From: Golubevia sp. BC0850
Lineage: Eukaryota; Basidiomycota; Exobasidiomycetes; Golubeviales; Golubeviaceae
DNA length: 64,000 bases
Direction of reading: 5' to 3'
Assembly: GCA_012976225.1 (NCBI GenBank)
Contig: JAAVVG010000044.1
Location: forward strand, 1-64,000
A program made the translations under genes and the position numbers. Below are positions 1 through 10,576 of this stretch, piece by piece. Below the pieces are notes generated by a model, which was given only the letters and a program-made list of their open reading frames with translations, made no database searches and had not been told where the DNA came from. Within the stretch, counting starts at the first letter, position 1. Each line of letters begins with the position of its first letter.

Positions 1-316
1 CTCTTTCTCCCTTTCTGCCTCTCTTGTTGTTGCTGCTAGCTGTTCTGTTATCATTAGATGGAGAGGAAGGGAATCTCTTCAATACGGTAAAGGTGAACTC
101 AGGGGAATTAGTTGCAGTTGAGGGTGATGATTCAGATGTTGATTGATGATCTGTTCTGGCTAAATTTTCAATTTCGTCTTGTTCTGCCGTTTCTTGATCG
201 ATTGGAGCGCTCGAAGGGTTGTTTCCAGTCTTCGTAATGCTACCTTCTCTGTTTTTGTTCTTGTCTGGGGGTTTTCTTTGGGTGGGAAGGATTGAAACGT
301 TTTGGGGTGGAAACAT
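1..316 (-). CDS. Partial protein, N-terminus only, runs off the left edge
   Basis: An open frame of 105 codons starts at the ATG at 316 and is still open at base 1, so only the N-terminus is visible. The protein starts MFPPQNVSILPTQRKPPDK and is polar, with many S, T, N and Q residues and no hydrophobic segment. It ends at the edge in a basic run (NNKRGRKGER). I recognise no domain; the composition fits a disordered N-terminal arm of a nuclear or regulatory protein, which is inference only. A telomere-like motif sits about 15 nt upstream of the start codon, in the presumed 5' leader or promoter. Confidence 0.5.
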   Translation of the reverse strand, partial: MFPPQNVSILPTQRKPPDKNKNREGSITKTGNNPSSAPIDQETAEQDEIENLARTDHQSTSESSPSTATNSPEFTFTVLKRFPSSPSNDNRTASSNNKRGRKGER

Positions 317-330
317 GGTAGTAGTTCGAT

Positions 331-360
331 AAAACCCCAAACCCTAAACCTAACCCTGAG
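331..360. promoter_or_regulatory. Telomere-like (telobox) motif upstream of the left-edge gene
   Basis: The plus strand reads CCCCAAACCCTAAACCTAACCCT, two exact and one imperfect CCCTAA-type units. Similar cores (GGGTTAGGGTTT) recur at about 1744-1755 and 5591-5602. AAACCCTAA boxes act as promoter elements in other eukaryotes, and the block lies just upstream of a start codon. A regulatory role here is inference; it could also be a short interstitial telomeric repeat. Confidence 0.4.
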
Positions 361-449
361 CCATGTGTCTTTGTTAGGAAAGGAATCAAAGGAGAATCTA
401 TCGCTGTCTTGTCTACATTGAAGATATGCTCTGTGGGATTTGCTGCCAC

Positions 450-1229
450 ACTAGCACTGTAGCCCTTCCTGCCTTTTTCCTCAAGACCCCTCTATTCCTG
501 TTTCTCCGCTCAAGACGCGTTCTTTCCCTTCGTTCTCTCTTCAATATTGTTCATGTCATTGTCTCTGTTTCCTTTCGACGCTACAGTTTCCTTAGCTTAC
601 CTTTCCTGATGACTCGTACGTTTTCTCTATATACCAATATCGAATCTTTCCTTACGAAGGTTCTCCAGAACCCCAACAACCTTTGACTCTTTACTTCAAT
701 CCTCCTATGAACTCCACTCTTTTATGTTTGACTCGTAGCTTCGCTATAGTTAAAGGAACTGTATCTCTATCCAAGGGGGTATCTGGAACAATTGGAAAAT
801 ACTGGTTCTGGAAATGGTGACTCAGAGAACAGGAAAAAAAAAGAAAGAGAATGGGATACACTTTGAAGAATTGGCTTGATTTGTGCACTGAGATACCAAA
901 TTGGGTGATCTGATTTGGGCCTGAAATAAAAGTTGGGAAAGGCAACGTGAGAGATGATTGATTGGTGATTTGGTCTCGAATAGATAAAAATAAAAACGAA
1001 AAAAAAGTGAAAATTGAAATGAATGCTGAGGTTTGATTCTTTGAACTGAGTTCGAGATTTGTGACTTCTTGGCTGTCTCTTTTTGACTCTCCTTACTGCT
1101 CTTCTGAGGCAAAGGAGGGTAGGTCTGAAGAAGTGGAAGAGGAAGGGTAAATGAGTGGGTTTAGAAGATTGGGAATTCTTTGATAGGCGTCTGTCTTCTC
1201 AACAAATTCTTTGAAACAAACTGCTCCTA
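450..1229. other. No gene seen; A/T-rich spacer
   Basis: Several short open frames exist on both strands, but none has a recognisable domain, good splice sites or coding-like composition. The stretch contains pyrimidine runs on one strand and A-runs near 835-1000. It separates the left-edge gene from the repeat remnants. Confidence 0.5.
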
Positions 1230-1238
1230 GCCTTGAAT

Positions 1239-1553
1239 CTAGAATTGTATAGAGTCCCAATTTGTTTCCAATTGAAGGGGAGACCAAGATCTTGTCTTGG
1301 GACCTCCTTCCAACGCTTGACATGAGATGAGAGGATGAGATCTGGAGGTTTTGGCATTCTTGCAATGAGGACAAGCTCCGTCTGCTGGAGGATGGTTGAA
1401 CTTGAGATGGTACTTGTTGAAATCTTCATGACCTGTTTGACCTTGAATTGATCTGGAGAGGATATGTGTCGGCCATTTAAGATGTGGAGATTTGAAGTTG
1501 TTGAGGGAAGTCGACTCCTTCTCATCCTGGTGAGAAATAAGTTCTAGCTGCAC
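1239..1553 (-). mobile_element. LINE remnant: C-terminal zinc motif region
   Basis: A 104-codon frame ends in a pattern typical of the region after the RNase H domain in fungal LINEs: a GQTGHEDFNKYHLKF-like segment followed by CPHC-(x)n-SHPLISC, a CCHC zinc motif. The segment is isolated, with no reverse transcriptase or RNase H domain next to it on this strand, so it is a relic. Assignment to a Tad1/I-like clade is inference from the motif order. Confidence 0.55.
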
Positions 1554-1747
1554 ATGCTCGACTCATGGATGAAGAATCATACGCCAGAGAGGAGGATCAA
1601 CTTCTACAACCTAGGTTCTCTCCTAGGAGCTACCAATCAAAAAGTAGTGACCAAGTTTTCCTTCTTTCTACTCGGAGGATGGAAGCTACTGATCTTGAGG
1701 AAGACGAAGGCTCTTCTCTCCCCCCTCTCTCTCACCCTCCTCAGGGT

Positions 1748-1762
1748 TAGGGTTTCTAACTA
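1748..1762. repeat. Target-site duplication, left copy
   Basis: The 15-bp sequence TAGGGTTTCTAACTA is repeated exactly at 2323-2337, bracketing the LINE insertion. The left copy is the tail of a telomere-like GGGTTAGGGTTT run. Confidence 0.9.
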
Positions 1763-2322
1763 GCCACCCACCAAACCCTGGCAGGATTGGCGTGGGCGCA
1801 GGCTACTCCATCTGGCACCAGTAACAGGAGGTCGCAAATGGCAACATACCGATGGGGAGCAGAGCAGAGGTGTTTGACGCAGAGGCAGTGGCCCTGAATG
1901 AAGGATTCAAACATGCAATCCATTCGATACCCAACTCGACAGAATGAGAGAAGCAATTGACCGGGCTGGAACTGGAACTGAAAGTGCAAGCAACAAGATC
2001 TGCCCTGGGACCTTCCTTTTATGGCTCCTTCTCTCCCCTCCCCCTTCTCAATGGGTTTTCCATGTGGAATCCCCCCCCCTTCGCTGCGTCTAGGTTTTCC
2101 CATTGGGTTTTTTCCTGGCCCACGTTTGACTCTCCCCTCTCGCCTTGATTTCTTTCTTTCTCATGTAGGTTCTCAGGTAGGCCTAATGCCTTTGACCACT
2201 TTTTCTCGTTGTCATATCCGCCCCCTTTCTGGGACTCCTCCTTGGAGGTGCCCCACATCTGTATGTCTACACCAAGACGCCGTTCAGATGTTAATCAATA
2301 ATAATAATAATAATAATAATGA
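1763..2322 (+). mobile_element. 5'-truncated LINE copy with RNase H fragment and (TAA)n tail
   Basis: This 560-bp insertion lies between perfect 15-bp direct repeats and ends in about eight TAA/AAT units followed by TGA, the signature of target-primed reverse transcription. Near its 5' end one frame reads IGVGAGYSIWH, then after an in-frame stop GSRAEVFDAEAVALNEGF. This matches the core of a LINE-type RNase H domain, where the E in DAEAVAL corresponds to the conserved catalytic acid. The rest looks like 3' untranslated LINE sequence, and the copy is dead on arrival. The intact flanking duplication suggests a fairly recent insertion compared with the neighbouring relics. Confidence 0.8.
2297..2320 (+). 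repeat. (AAT)8 microsatellite tail of the LINE
   Basis: A 24-bp run of AAT units ends just before the right target-site duplication. It is the 3' tail of the insertion. Confidence 0.85.
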
Positions 2323-2337
2323 TAGGGTTTCTAACTA
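2323..2337. repeat. Target-site duplication, right copy
   Basis: Exact copy of the 15 bp at 1748-1762, directly after the TAA tail. Confidence 0.9.
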
Positions 2338-4149
2338 ATGACGAACCTATTCTTTCAAAATACGATCAAATCGCAAGAGATAATACGAGAGATGGAACGA
2401 AAAGTGTCGGATCTTGGTAACGCGCAGGAAGATCGTGACCAAGAAGGAAAAGCTATGGCGCTCCCTCCTATACAATCCGCTGTTATATCCATCCCTTCAA
2501 GGACAAGCGGTCAAGCTGACAATAATCCTTTCAACCACAGCATGGTTGAGGACGTCCCAACCGGTGAGCATTTTTCCTCGAATGATGGATTGCTGGGTGA
2601 GTTAGAAATCGAGAACAGTAGTGAAGTCAAGTTCAGAGGAAGACCTCTTTCGCCTTCAGTGGAGAAAATTTCAGAATCAGCAGATCCAATTGATTTGCCA
2701 CCTTCCTTTGACTGACCAAGTCAAAGAAGGAGCACACAATCGAGAGGGGCAAGAAAGAAGCTGATTTCGTTGACATAAGCTCTAGACCTGCTGGCAGCAA
2801 AACTCGAACATGGTGAGCTCTCAAATCCAATTCACTTTAGGAGCAGCTCCTACTCATGATCCGACTCTTCTCTATTCCGAACTTCTTCCCAAGATCCATT
2901 CCACGAATCACAAGTACCCAAAAATGTCTTCGACACTGGATCAAGACTCTTCTTCTTTCAAATGCTCATTTCGATTGGAGGAAAAACACTGTTGCTCTCA
3001 TCAATCTCGCTGGAACTAGCTCCCCCCAGGAGGTTGACAACGCGCCGATGGAAGGAGGGTTTGGTTGCAGGATCGCGCCTGACTATTGGGGGTAGCAAGA
3101 ATTTTGCCTCCAAAAGTCCATTCTTCCACTTTTCAATCCACCCGAATCATCTATTTCTGAAGCCCAGCCCTCTTTTATTTTTCGAACAAAAGTTTTTAAC
3201 ATGTACAAAGAATCTAGGTTTCGAATATAAAGTTGAAGGGAGCCAAAATTGATTCACAAATGACCTAACTTTGGTAGTCAATGGCCTTCTATCGATGGGG
3301 GTTACGAAAAATTTCGAGAATTTTGGCTCAGAGCCCAAAACCGCCAACTTCTTAGGTATTTGGTGAAGCGGCAAAAGCTCGCATCGACCTGATTACCTTT
3401 TTAAACTTAAGATCTAGACAAAAAACTAGGAAATCAAAAATTTAAAAGAGGATCGATTGGTAGAATCTTGTGCTAGGAACCGTCTTGGGGGAGGCAGGCC
3501 AACAGTATTTGGCTGGGATTCCCTATTGACCTCACGCATTTCCTTGACAACAAATCTCACCAAGTTTCTTTTTCTGTAGTTACGAAGAGATCTAGATAGT
3601 CTTCAAGCCTCCGAGACGATATTTTGTGATACTGTAAGAGCTCAAAGATCCAGCACTTTGGCTCTAGAATCAACCTGGTTTTGCTTTGATGGAAATGTCT
3701 CCTTTGCAGGGCCAGAATCTTATCTTTTGGACCTCAAGAAGACAATGGGAGGGGTTGGAGCTGCCTCAGACGAGTGTCAGAGTTAGGTCTTTTACAAAAA
3801 CAAACTTTCTGCGGCGACCCAATTTTTGATCTCACACTTTTTTTATTCACCATAGATCACTTTATTTAACAAAACAATCAAGGCGAACGAAGTAAGATTC
3901 GAGGAATCAAGATTTTGATGGTGTTGGCTGAGAATATGGCTACAAGTTTTTGTTACCTCCTATGGTGAGAGTGGATCACGCGACAAGACCTCCGCAACCT
4001 TTGGTGCTCCACCCCCTCACGCGGGGAATTTGGGCCAGACTACGCTGGAACCTCAAATAAAGTCAAAGCAACAGAGGAGGAACGTCTCCTCAAGCCACCA
4101 TTGATAGTCAAATCCTAGGGTCAGATCCTCACGAACAACACTCAAATCA
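2338..4149. other. Repeat-derived or decayed sequence; no gene called
   Basis: A 125-codon polar frame (2338-2715, plus) begins inside the duplicated target site and has no recognisable domain. Shorter frames at 2810-3374 also lack motifs and splice signals. The stretch lies between LINE pieces and the copia relic and is probably old repeat debris, although no diagnostic motif proves it. Confidence 0.4.
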
Positions 4150-4355
4150 TCGATGACAAAGTGACATCTCATCCAGTGGAGGACTTACTCTTTGTAGCTC
4201 CAAAGAACTACAAGATGGCTATGCAGTCTGGGAAACGGCTCCATTGGATTGGAGCCATGGGAGCCGAGATCCAATCTCTCATCGATCAGAGAGTCTACAA
4301 TCTCGTGGATCGACCTCCTGGAGTCAAGGTTCCATTCTCTTTCTATCCAGTTTGA
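4150..4355 (+). mobile_element. Ty1/copia LTR-retrotransposon fossil, RT entry region
   Basis: A short frame reads WIGAMGAEIQSLIDQ then VYNLVDRPPGVKV. This is the conserved lead-in to the reverse transcriptase of Ty1/copia (Pseudoviridae) polyproteins. Only this fragment survives, and I could find no LTRs. It looks old and broken. Confidence 0.7.
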
Positions 4356-4369
4356 GCAGTAGATGAAAC

Positions 4370-4505
4370 CATCATCCATGAATCCAATGCTCCACAGGCT
4401 CTTAGCAAGAGTAAGAGACTTCTCTCTCAAAGCTCGATAGGAGATTCCATCTATTCCTGGGGACTTGTTGGGGTGGCTGAGAAGATAGCTCGTTGGATTT
4501 CTAGG
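4370..4505 (-). mobile_element. LINE reverse-transcriptase remnant
   Basis: On the minus strand a frame reads HPNKSPGIDGISYRALRE. It matches the (N/K)KSPGPDGI motif in the fingers of LINE reverse transcriptases. The palm motifs (including YxDD) are absent, so only a small piece remains. It abuts the copia fossil on the other strand, indicating nested or sequential insertions. Confidence 0.65.
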
Positions 4506-4779
4506 TTGGTGAGTGGTTTGAATTCAGGTTCTAGGTGTTGGAACACTGGGATTGGAATTGAGTTTTGCTCTTGAGATGATGGGTTGCTGGTCAGAGTCGT
4601 GGGTTATCTCTTCAACACCAGTGAATACACTCGGAAGGTTGGTGCGATTCAGACTTTGCTGGGAATTCGGACAATGCAATCAAGGTCAACAGTTCAACTC
4701 TACTGTAGGTTGAACGCAAGGTGGGATTGAGTTTCCCTCTGGTGGCTTGTGTACCACTTCTGTCATTAGTTGAAAAAAA

Positions 4780-6165
4780 TTTCCTATAGGTGATTCATCA
4801 AGTAAAAATCCCCTGTAGAAGTTGCAGAATCCAAGGAAAGTTTAACCTCAGTCTTTGACTTTGGAGCAAGCCAGGAAAGGATAGCCTTTCTTTTTGAACA
4901 TCTTGATGTGACAGTCTGAATTGACTTAGCCAAAGCATTCTGTCTCCTGAATATTGAACTCCCCCTTTTCAGCTTTTGCGTAGAGTCTAGTTGATCAATC
5001 GCTTGAGAGATTCTCAAACACCCTTTTCTGATCTTGCTCATCCCTCGAAAAGATGAGAATGTTGTCCAAGTAAACAGGATTGCAGGAGGTTTGGATAAGG
5101 CTTTTTGGACAGGGATGGAGCTACTCTGAGTTGCCAAGTTGATGTCAAAAGTTTTGCTGAGCAGATTTTTGGTCCTTAAGCTACAGCTTTGTTATAGCTT
5201 GGAGCCCATTCAGCTTTTCATTAACAAGTCCTGGTACAGAGTGACCCAGACTCAAAGTCCTTGGGCAAGGAGAGATTTGAGGAACTGACACTCAAGCTGA
5301 CTGTACCCCTGCTTGAGCTTCAAGAGAGAATTCCTTGGTTTCAGGAATAGCATTCTTAGAGACTTTAGATTCATGCTTGAAGCCTGTTACTTGAGTCTGT
5401 GATGATCTTTGACTCGGTGACCCACTTCTCCACAGTAGAGGCAGGGATTATTGTCAAATCTGAATATGCAAGTTTCCCGCTTTTGTTCCTTTGAGAGTGG
5501 ACCCCTTCTTTGTATGGCTCAATCCAGAATCAAGATAGAAGGTTGAGATTGGAAGACAGGAGAGCTGAATTGAGTAGGTTGGAAAGTGGAGGGTTAGGGT
5601 TTGATGATAGAAGAAGATGAATAGAATGATGGAAATAGTTTTGGGGAAGTGGGAAAGCATTTGTTGCTGTTGATGTTTTGTTTCTGCTCCTTTCAATTGG
5701 TTGTTGTCATTGTGAATTGCGCTTGCTTGTGCTTTGGACAGTCCTTTGAGTCCTTCATCTGACTTCATCAATGTTCCTCTTTTCTCTTACTGATTCCTTG
5801 AGGCCTTCGATGAAGTAATCTTTGAGCGAAATGATGTTCTGGACAGTGGCTCTGACTGTTAAAGAGTCGAATTGCCTGAGATTTGTGACGTTGCTCCCAG
5901 CAGATTTCTTAGATTCGAACCACAAAAGCGACCAAATAGCTCTACCTTGAATATATATATTCCAGCTTTGAAGCAAGAGGTCCGAGCACTCGTGACTCAC
6001 ACGTTCTAGCGATTTCTCTCTGATTCTAGAAGAGCCTGAGACTTTCTGATGGCTCGGCTTCTTGAAGACTTGTGCGCTGTAACAAGCCCTGGTTTGAGAG
6101 AAAGGAAGCCTCTTGAAGAGAAGAAGGACTGGCTTGCTTCCTTGAGGCACAAGTTTGGATATTTC
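4780..6165 (-). mobile_element. Ty3/gypsy LTR-retrotransposon fossil (gag to RT)
   Basis: Minus-strand parts occur in the order expected of a Ty3/gypsy element. A gag segment (YFIEGLKESVRE-like) lies around 5755-6165, a zinc-knuckle-like CLYCGEVGH around 5400-5460, and a reverse-transcriptase palm (LDNILIFSRDEQ, the YVDDILIFS region) around 4800-5080. The element is heavily broken, with many disruptions and apparent internal loss between gag and RT. I could not identify LTRs or target repeats, so its true ends are unknown. It looks old. Confidence 0.7.
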
Positions 6166-6179
6166 AGATCGAAAGATGG

Positions 6180-7191
6180 AACTTGATTGATGTTCGATGG
6201 CGCCTGAGAAGACTCTGAGAAAGGTGATTTGGAGAATCAGTTAGACCGAAAGAGATGCTGTGTAACGAGCTTGGAGTCTCCCGCTCAGACTCTTCTCTTC
6301 GCATTTACCCGGTAGAACACACCGACAACAAGTGTTATAATCAACAGATCTGTCCAAGGGACTCTTTACCATCTTGGGGTAGAGTTAATCTCCAATTATC
6401 GGAGCATTTGTATCCTGGTTGGGTAGAGCCAGTGCCTCTAGTTATCTTGACGAAATATGCTTTCCAAGAAAGGACTAAAAGTTCACTCAACAATGATGAG
6501 ATGAAAAAGCCAGACTAAGTGGGAAAGAAGAGAAGGGAAGGAGAGAAATTTTGAATCCTTCTCAAGGAGAGCCGTGTGCAAAGTTGTCAATTAAGCAGGC
6601 CTCTTTCTCCTATGGTGAAGTTGAGCTTAATGAATTGGAAAAGAATTCAATCCCTCCGGTCTCATGCTCAATTTCAGGTCTGCTGATCTTTCGATTTATT
6701 TGAATGATTCTTTCCAGACCTTTCTCCCCCTTTTCCCTGTCTCTCCAGATCGCTCCTCATCCCCGCTTCTGCCTCCCGTGGTTCATCTCCTCTCTCCCCT
6801 TTCTGAAAATCTCACCTTTCTCTTTCCCCTTGTTTTCGATTCCTAAAGATTTTCTCCCAGAGAAAACAATCGATCTAGTTTCGTGATCTAAAATTGGTTT
6901 TCAAATCGAATAACTTTGAACTAGTCTCTTGATTCGGTTTGGTGACAATTGAAAAAGACTAACAGGTCTACGATTTTCAATCGTATCAGGTAAAATAGGA
7001 TCGTCTTGGAATTTCTCTAAAGAATCTAAACTTGTAGTTGTACTTTGAAAAGAGGAACTTGGAGTTGAAATTGGTTTTGTTTCATGAAAGAAAAGATAGA
7101 AAATTGCTTCTGGATCCAGAGTCTGTTATTAAGCTACAGGTAGATATGAAGTGACAAGTCCATTCCTCAACCTCTCGAACCGACTTCCCAC
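6180..7191. other. No gene seen; 3' flank of CDC23 and possible repeat edge
   Basis: There is one 87-codon plus-strand frame (6255-6518) without any recognisable motif. The stretch from about 6670 to 6840 is C/T-rich. It may include the outer part of the gypsy relic at its left end, but I see no paired terminal repeats. Confidence 0.4.
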
Positions 7192-10100
7192 TCAATCCCT
7201 CATGAAAGCCAGTTTCTTCAACAGCTCCTCAGCCCTCTCCATCAAATCCGGACTACTAGCCGCAACCTTCAACAGAAGATCATTGGCCAAATGAGGATTT
7301 CCAACCAGCAAATTCTTCCCTCTGCTCTCTTCTTTCAGCTTTTCCAACTTTTGTCGTTTCCTGAGTAGACGTTCAGCTCTTTTTATAGAGATCTGTTCTT
7401 GAGACAGAGTTGAACCTTCCTTTGAATCCTTGTTGACCTGTAAATCATTTTGCGTCTCAACATCATCCTGTTCTTCGAGTTCGTCTTGATCCTCGAAAAT
7501 CAAATCTCCCATTTCAGATCTTGCAACTAGAAAGTAAGACTTAGCATAGAAGCCAATTGACAAAGGTTCTGGAGTAGATTGGGATCTTTCGACTAGATTG
7601 ACTAATCTACGATGCCATGAAATCGATGAAGCACATCCAGAGTTGCTATCACTGGTTTGAATTGAATTTGATTTTGCAGAATCTTCTTTTTCTATAATCT
7701 TGATGATTTTGGAAATGATGTCAACTTGTTCTGCTAGATTTGAGAGACAAGATAACATTCGCTGATAGGAAGAGATCGTCTCCTTTGGTCTGCAAGGAGA
7801 GTGAGAAAGACGTGAGAAGGAGATATGAGCAAGTGGAACGAAGTTGTCAAATGCACGACGTCGAAAGAGACGGGCTCACCTTCTCAACCTTTCGTAAGTG
7901 TCTGCGAGAGCGTTCCACATTCTAGAGTCGTAAGGTCTGAGAGAAGGCGAAAGTTGAGGTGGAAACGGGTCAAGAGTCAGTTAAGAGAGCCGTCTGATAG
8001 GAAAAGAAAGGAACCACCTCGAGCAACCAAATCTTCACGATACTGACCGAAGAGCAACAGCTCTCTGATGATAAAAGAGAGCATAGGTCCAAGCTTCATG
8101 AAGTTCGTAGATCTTTCCAAGACCACTCCAAGCTCTGAAATCTCCAGGATTGATTTCTGTTGAAAGGGCGGAAAGGGAGATCAGAAAATCAAAAATTCCT
8201 CAGTCTGTTTGTTCCCTTCTCTTTCTGCTTCAACCCAAGTCCAAAACTCACCAGCTCCCCTCCTATACATCTCCGCAGCAGCATGAGGATTCTTCAATTC
8301 CACATATTCATGACCCAGAAGAATCCAAGCTCCAGAATTCCCAGAATCCAATCTCAACGCTCTCTTAAAAGCCGCAATAGCTCTAATGTGATCTCCAATA
8401 CTTCCATAATAATTCCCAATGCAACAACAAACCTCAGTTGAATCCTTTCCGACTTCTGATAATCTATGAGCTAATTCTGCTAATTTAGCATGTTGATTGG
8501 ATACAAATAACGAATTTGAATAATCTGAGATCCCATCTAATCTCCAAGGATCTAGGGAGAGAGCTGATTCGAAGGCTAGTTGACAAGCTTCGTTCTCTGA
8601 GAGGGTAAGAAGAAGTGAAGGAGAGAGGAGGGTGATTAGAAAAGAAGAAATCAAATTGAGACCGGGAGAGGATAGAGACTGACCATTAGCTTTATAAAGA
8701 TGTTCCCCTTTTGCAACCATCAGATACGCGCTTCTAGGGAACATGTCGCACAGAGATTCGATTCTCTTCAAATGTGAGCCAACGTCGTTGATAGAACTTT
8801 CTCTGGTGTTGTACTCGATAAAGAAGGAGGTCATGAAAGAATCTGGAAGCAGAGGTACGATTTCTTCTAATTCAGTCGTTTCACCATCTAAAGTTGCACT
8901 TAATTCTTTCCAGGCTCCCCAATTGTAAGGCAAGATTTGAACACTTCGAATAAAGCAATCCATAGCTTCTACTCTTTTGTGGAGTTTGCGAAAGATGATC
9001 CCTTTCCTTAAAAGAGAGGGATTTCGAGAGGAGGTTAGATTTCAGAGATGAGAGGTTGTCTGATAGATTCCAGCGACTCACAGATAAAGGAGGAATGGAT
9101 CTGAAGGATCTACTAGATCTGATAGGAGAGGTATTAGATTAGGGCTGGCTGCTGGAAGTTTCCCTGTGAGACCTGAGGAAGGAGAGAAAGAGAGTAGCTT
9201 TCTGATCAGATCCATTCTCCCTACAAACATGCTACACCGCCATTCGAGAACTCATTCGAGAACTTACGGGCTGAATTCAAGCTATGTTCTTCAATCCGAC
9301 GTTCAGAGACCTAGGAGAATAACGAGGAGAGGGAGTCAGAGCTTATCTCTTCTCTATCCAGCACCTCCTCTACTATCTATTCACCCCTTGATTTCCCTAC
9401 AAGCCCAAGCCATTATGTAGGGTCTGCATATTTCTAACGACACTCACCAAGAACCTAGCATACAACCTCAAGAAGGTAGCTTTCGGATTCAAAGAATTCA
9501 AAGATTCCAAAAGAGCTGAACACCTCTCCAACTGATGTGAATCGAAATGACTCTTAGCCAAAGTGAAGACGTCTTCTTCTTCCTCGTTCAATTCTTGAGC
9601 AGACGGCTGACTAGAACCAGCAGCTGAGTTCTCGTCATCTCTTTGAGAGCTATCAGCAGAAGGAGCGAAATGAACGTGATTTGAGCCACCCCCAACTGCA
9701 CTCATGTCTTGATTTGAATCGATTGAACTGTCTGGATCGAGGTTCTTGTTATATTGAGAATTTGAAACGTGAATTAGAGGAGAAGGAGGAGGGAATCTAC
9801 CAGAAGTAGAGGTTGAAGTTGAATGATCATTTGGATGTAAAGATTGATTTGAACCTAAAGCTGGAGTTGAGTGATTAGGCGCTGTAAGTGGATGAACGAA
9901 TCTGGAAAGGCTTGATTGAGTTTGAAGTTGATGGTTTCTAGAATTCTTGCGTAAAGGAGTTGAGAGATAACTTGGATTGAAGGAAGAGGTGATAGTTGCT
10001 GCTTCATCTCGCTGCTGACGCTGACGATTGGATGAAGTTGTTGATCTTGGTACGCAGTTGAGTAGTTCCAATGACCTTTGAGTTTCAATTCAGGTGAAAG

Positions 10101-10305
10101 AGTGAGAAGGAGAGACGTTAGAATGCTACAGATGCACAGGGTTACAGTTGGAGAACAACACCCACACCTGAATGAAGGTAACTCACCACTTTGCAGATGA
10201 AGCCAAACCTCTTTGACTTAATTCATTCGCTGAATTCCTTAAAGCTTTTCTGGCAACCGATGGATCAGAGTCTGGATAAGACGTTCGGATTTCTAGAGCA
10301 GCCAT
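7192..10305 (-). CDS. CDC23: Anaphase-promoting complex subunit 8 (Cdc23), TPR protein
   Basis: A TPR scaffold subunit of the APC/C ubiquitin ligase, which acts in the nucleus on cyclins and securin. Nine exons join in phase (7192-7789, 7880-7936, 8048-8156, 8252-8596, 8684-9006, 9082-9172, 9268-9310, 9448-10075, 10187-10305), giving 770 aa. The N-terminus RGLASSAKWSLELL is the family's 'RGL..SAKWAAELL' motif. Later segments ILPYNWGAWKEL, CCCIGNYYGSIGDH, HEYVELKNPHAAAEMYRRG and WSGLGKIYELHE are the family's TPR helices. A disordered Ser/Gln-rich insert of about 130 residues follows the N-terminus, longer than in yeast. The C-terminus is charged and coiled-coil-like. The start is fixed by the match to the N-terminal motif. 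Confidence 0.95.
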
Positions 10306-10576
10306 CCTCAAGTGTTGTGGTGGTCAAGAAGCACAGGCGCGATCGCAGCGATGGCCAATCTTCCTATGTCCAAGACTCATTTTTGAAAGGATTTCTGTCA
10401 AATTTTGTTTGTGCGGTACCAGTGGTACTCCCTTAGAGATATCTCAGAACTTCACAAGAGCGAAGACCACAATACGCAGAGCTGGAAGCTTTTGAGGTTG
10501 GTGGTATTCGATTGCAAGTATCTAAGCATTAAGGAAGAAAGCTGTTTTTGAACATTGAACTTTTATTTCGAGTGTT

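Noticed and set aside
2810-3374. Frames with LDTG/FDTGS-like text, considered as an aspartic protease remnant
   Set aside because: Only a few residues resemble the motif and no flanking protease features are present.
7740-8441. Plus-strand frames of 60-93 codons
   Set aside because: Antisense shadows of CDC23 exons and introns.
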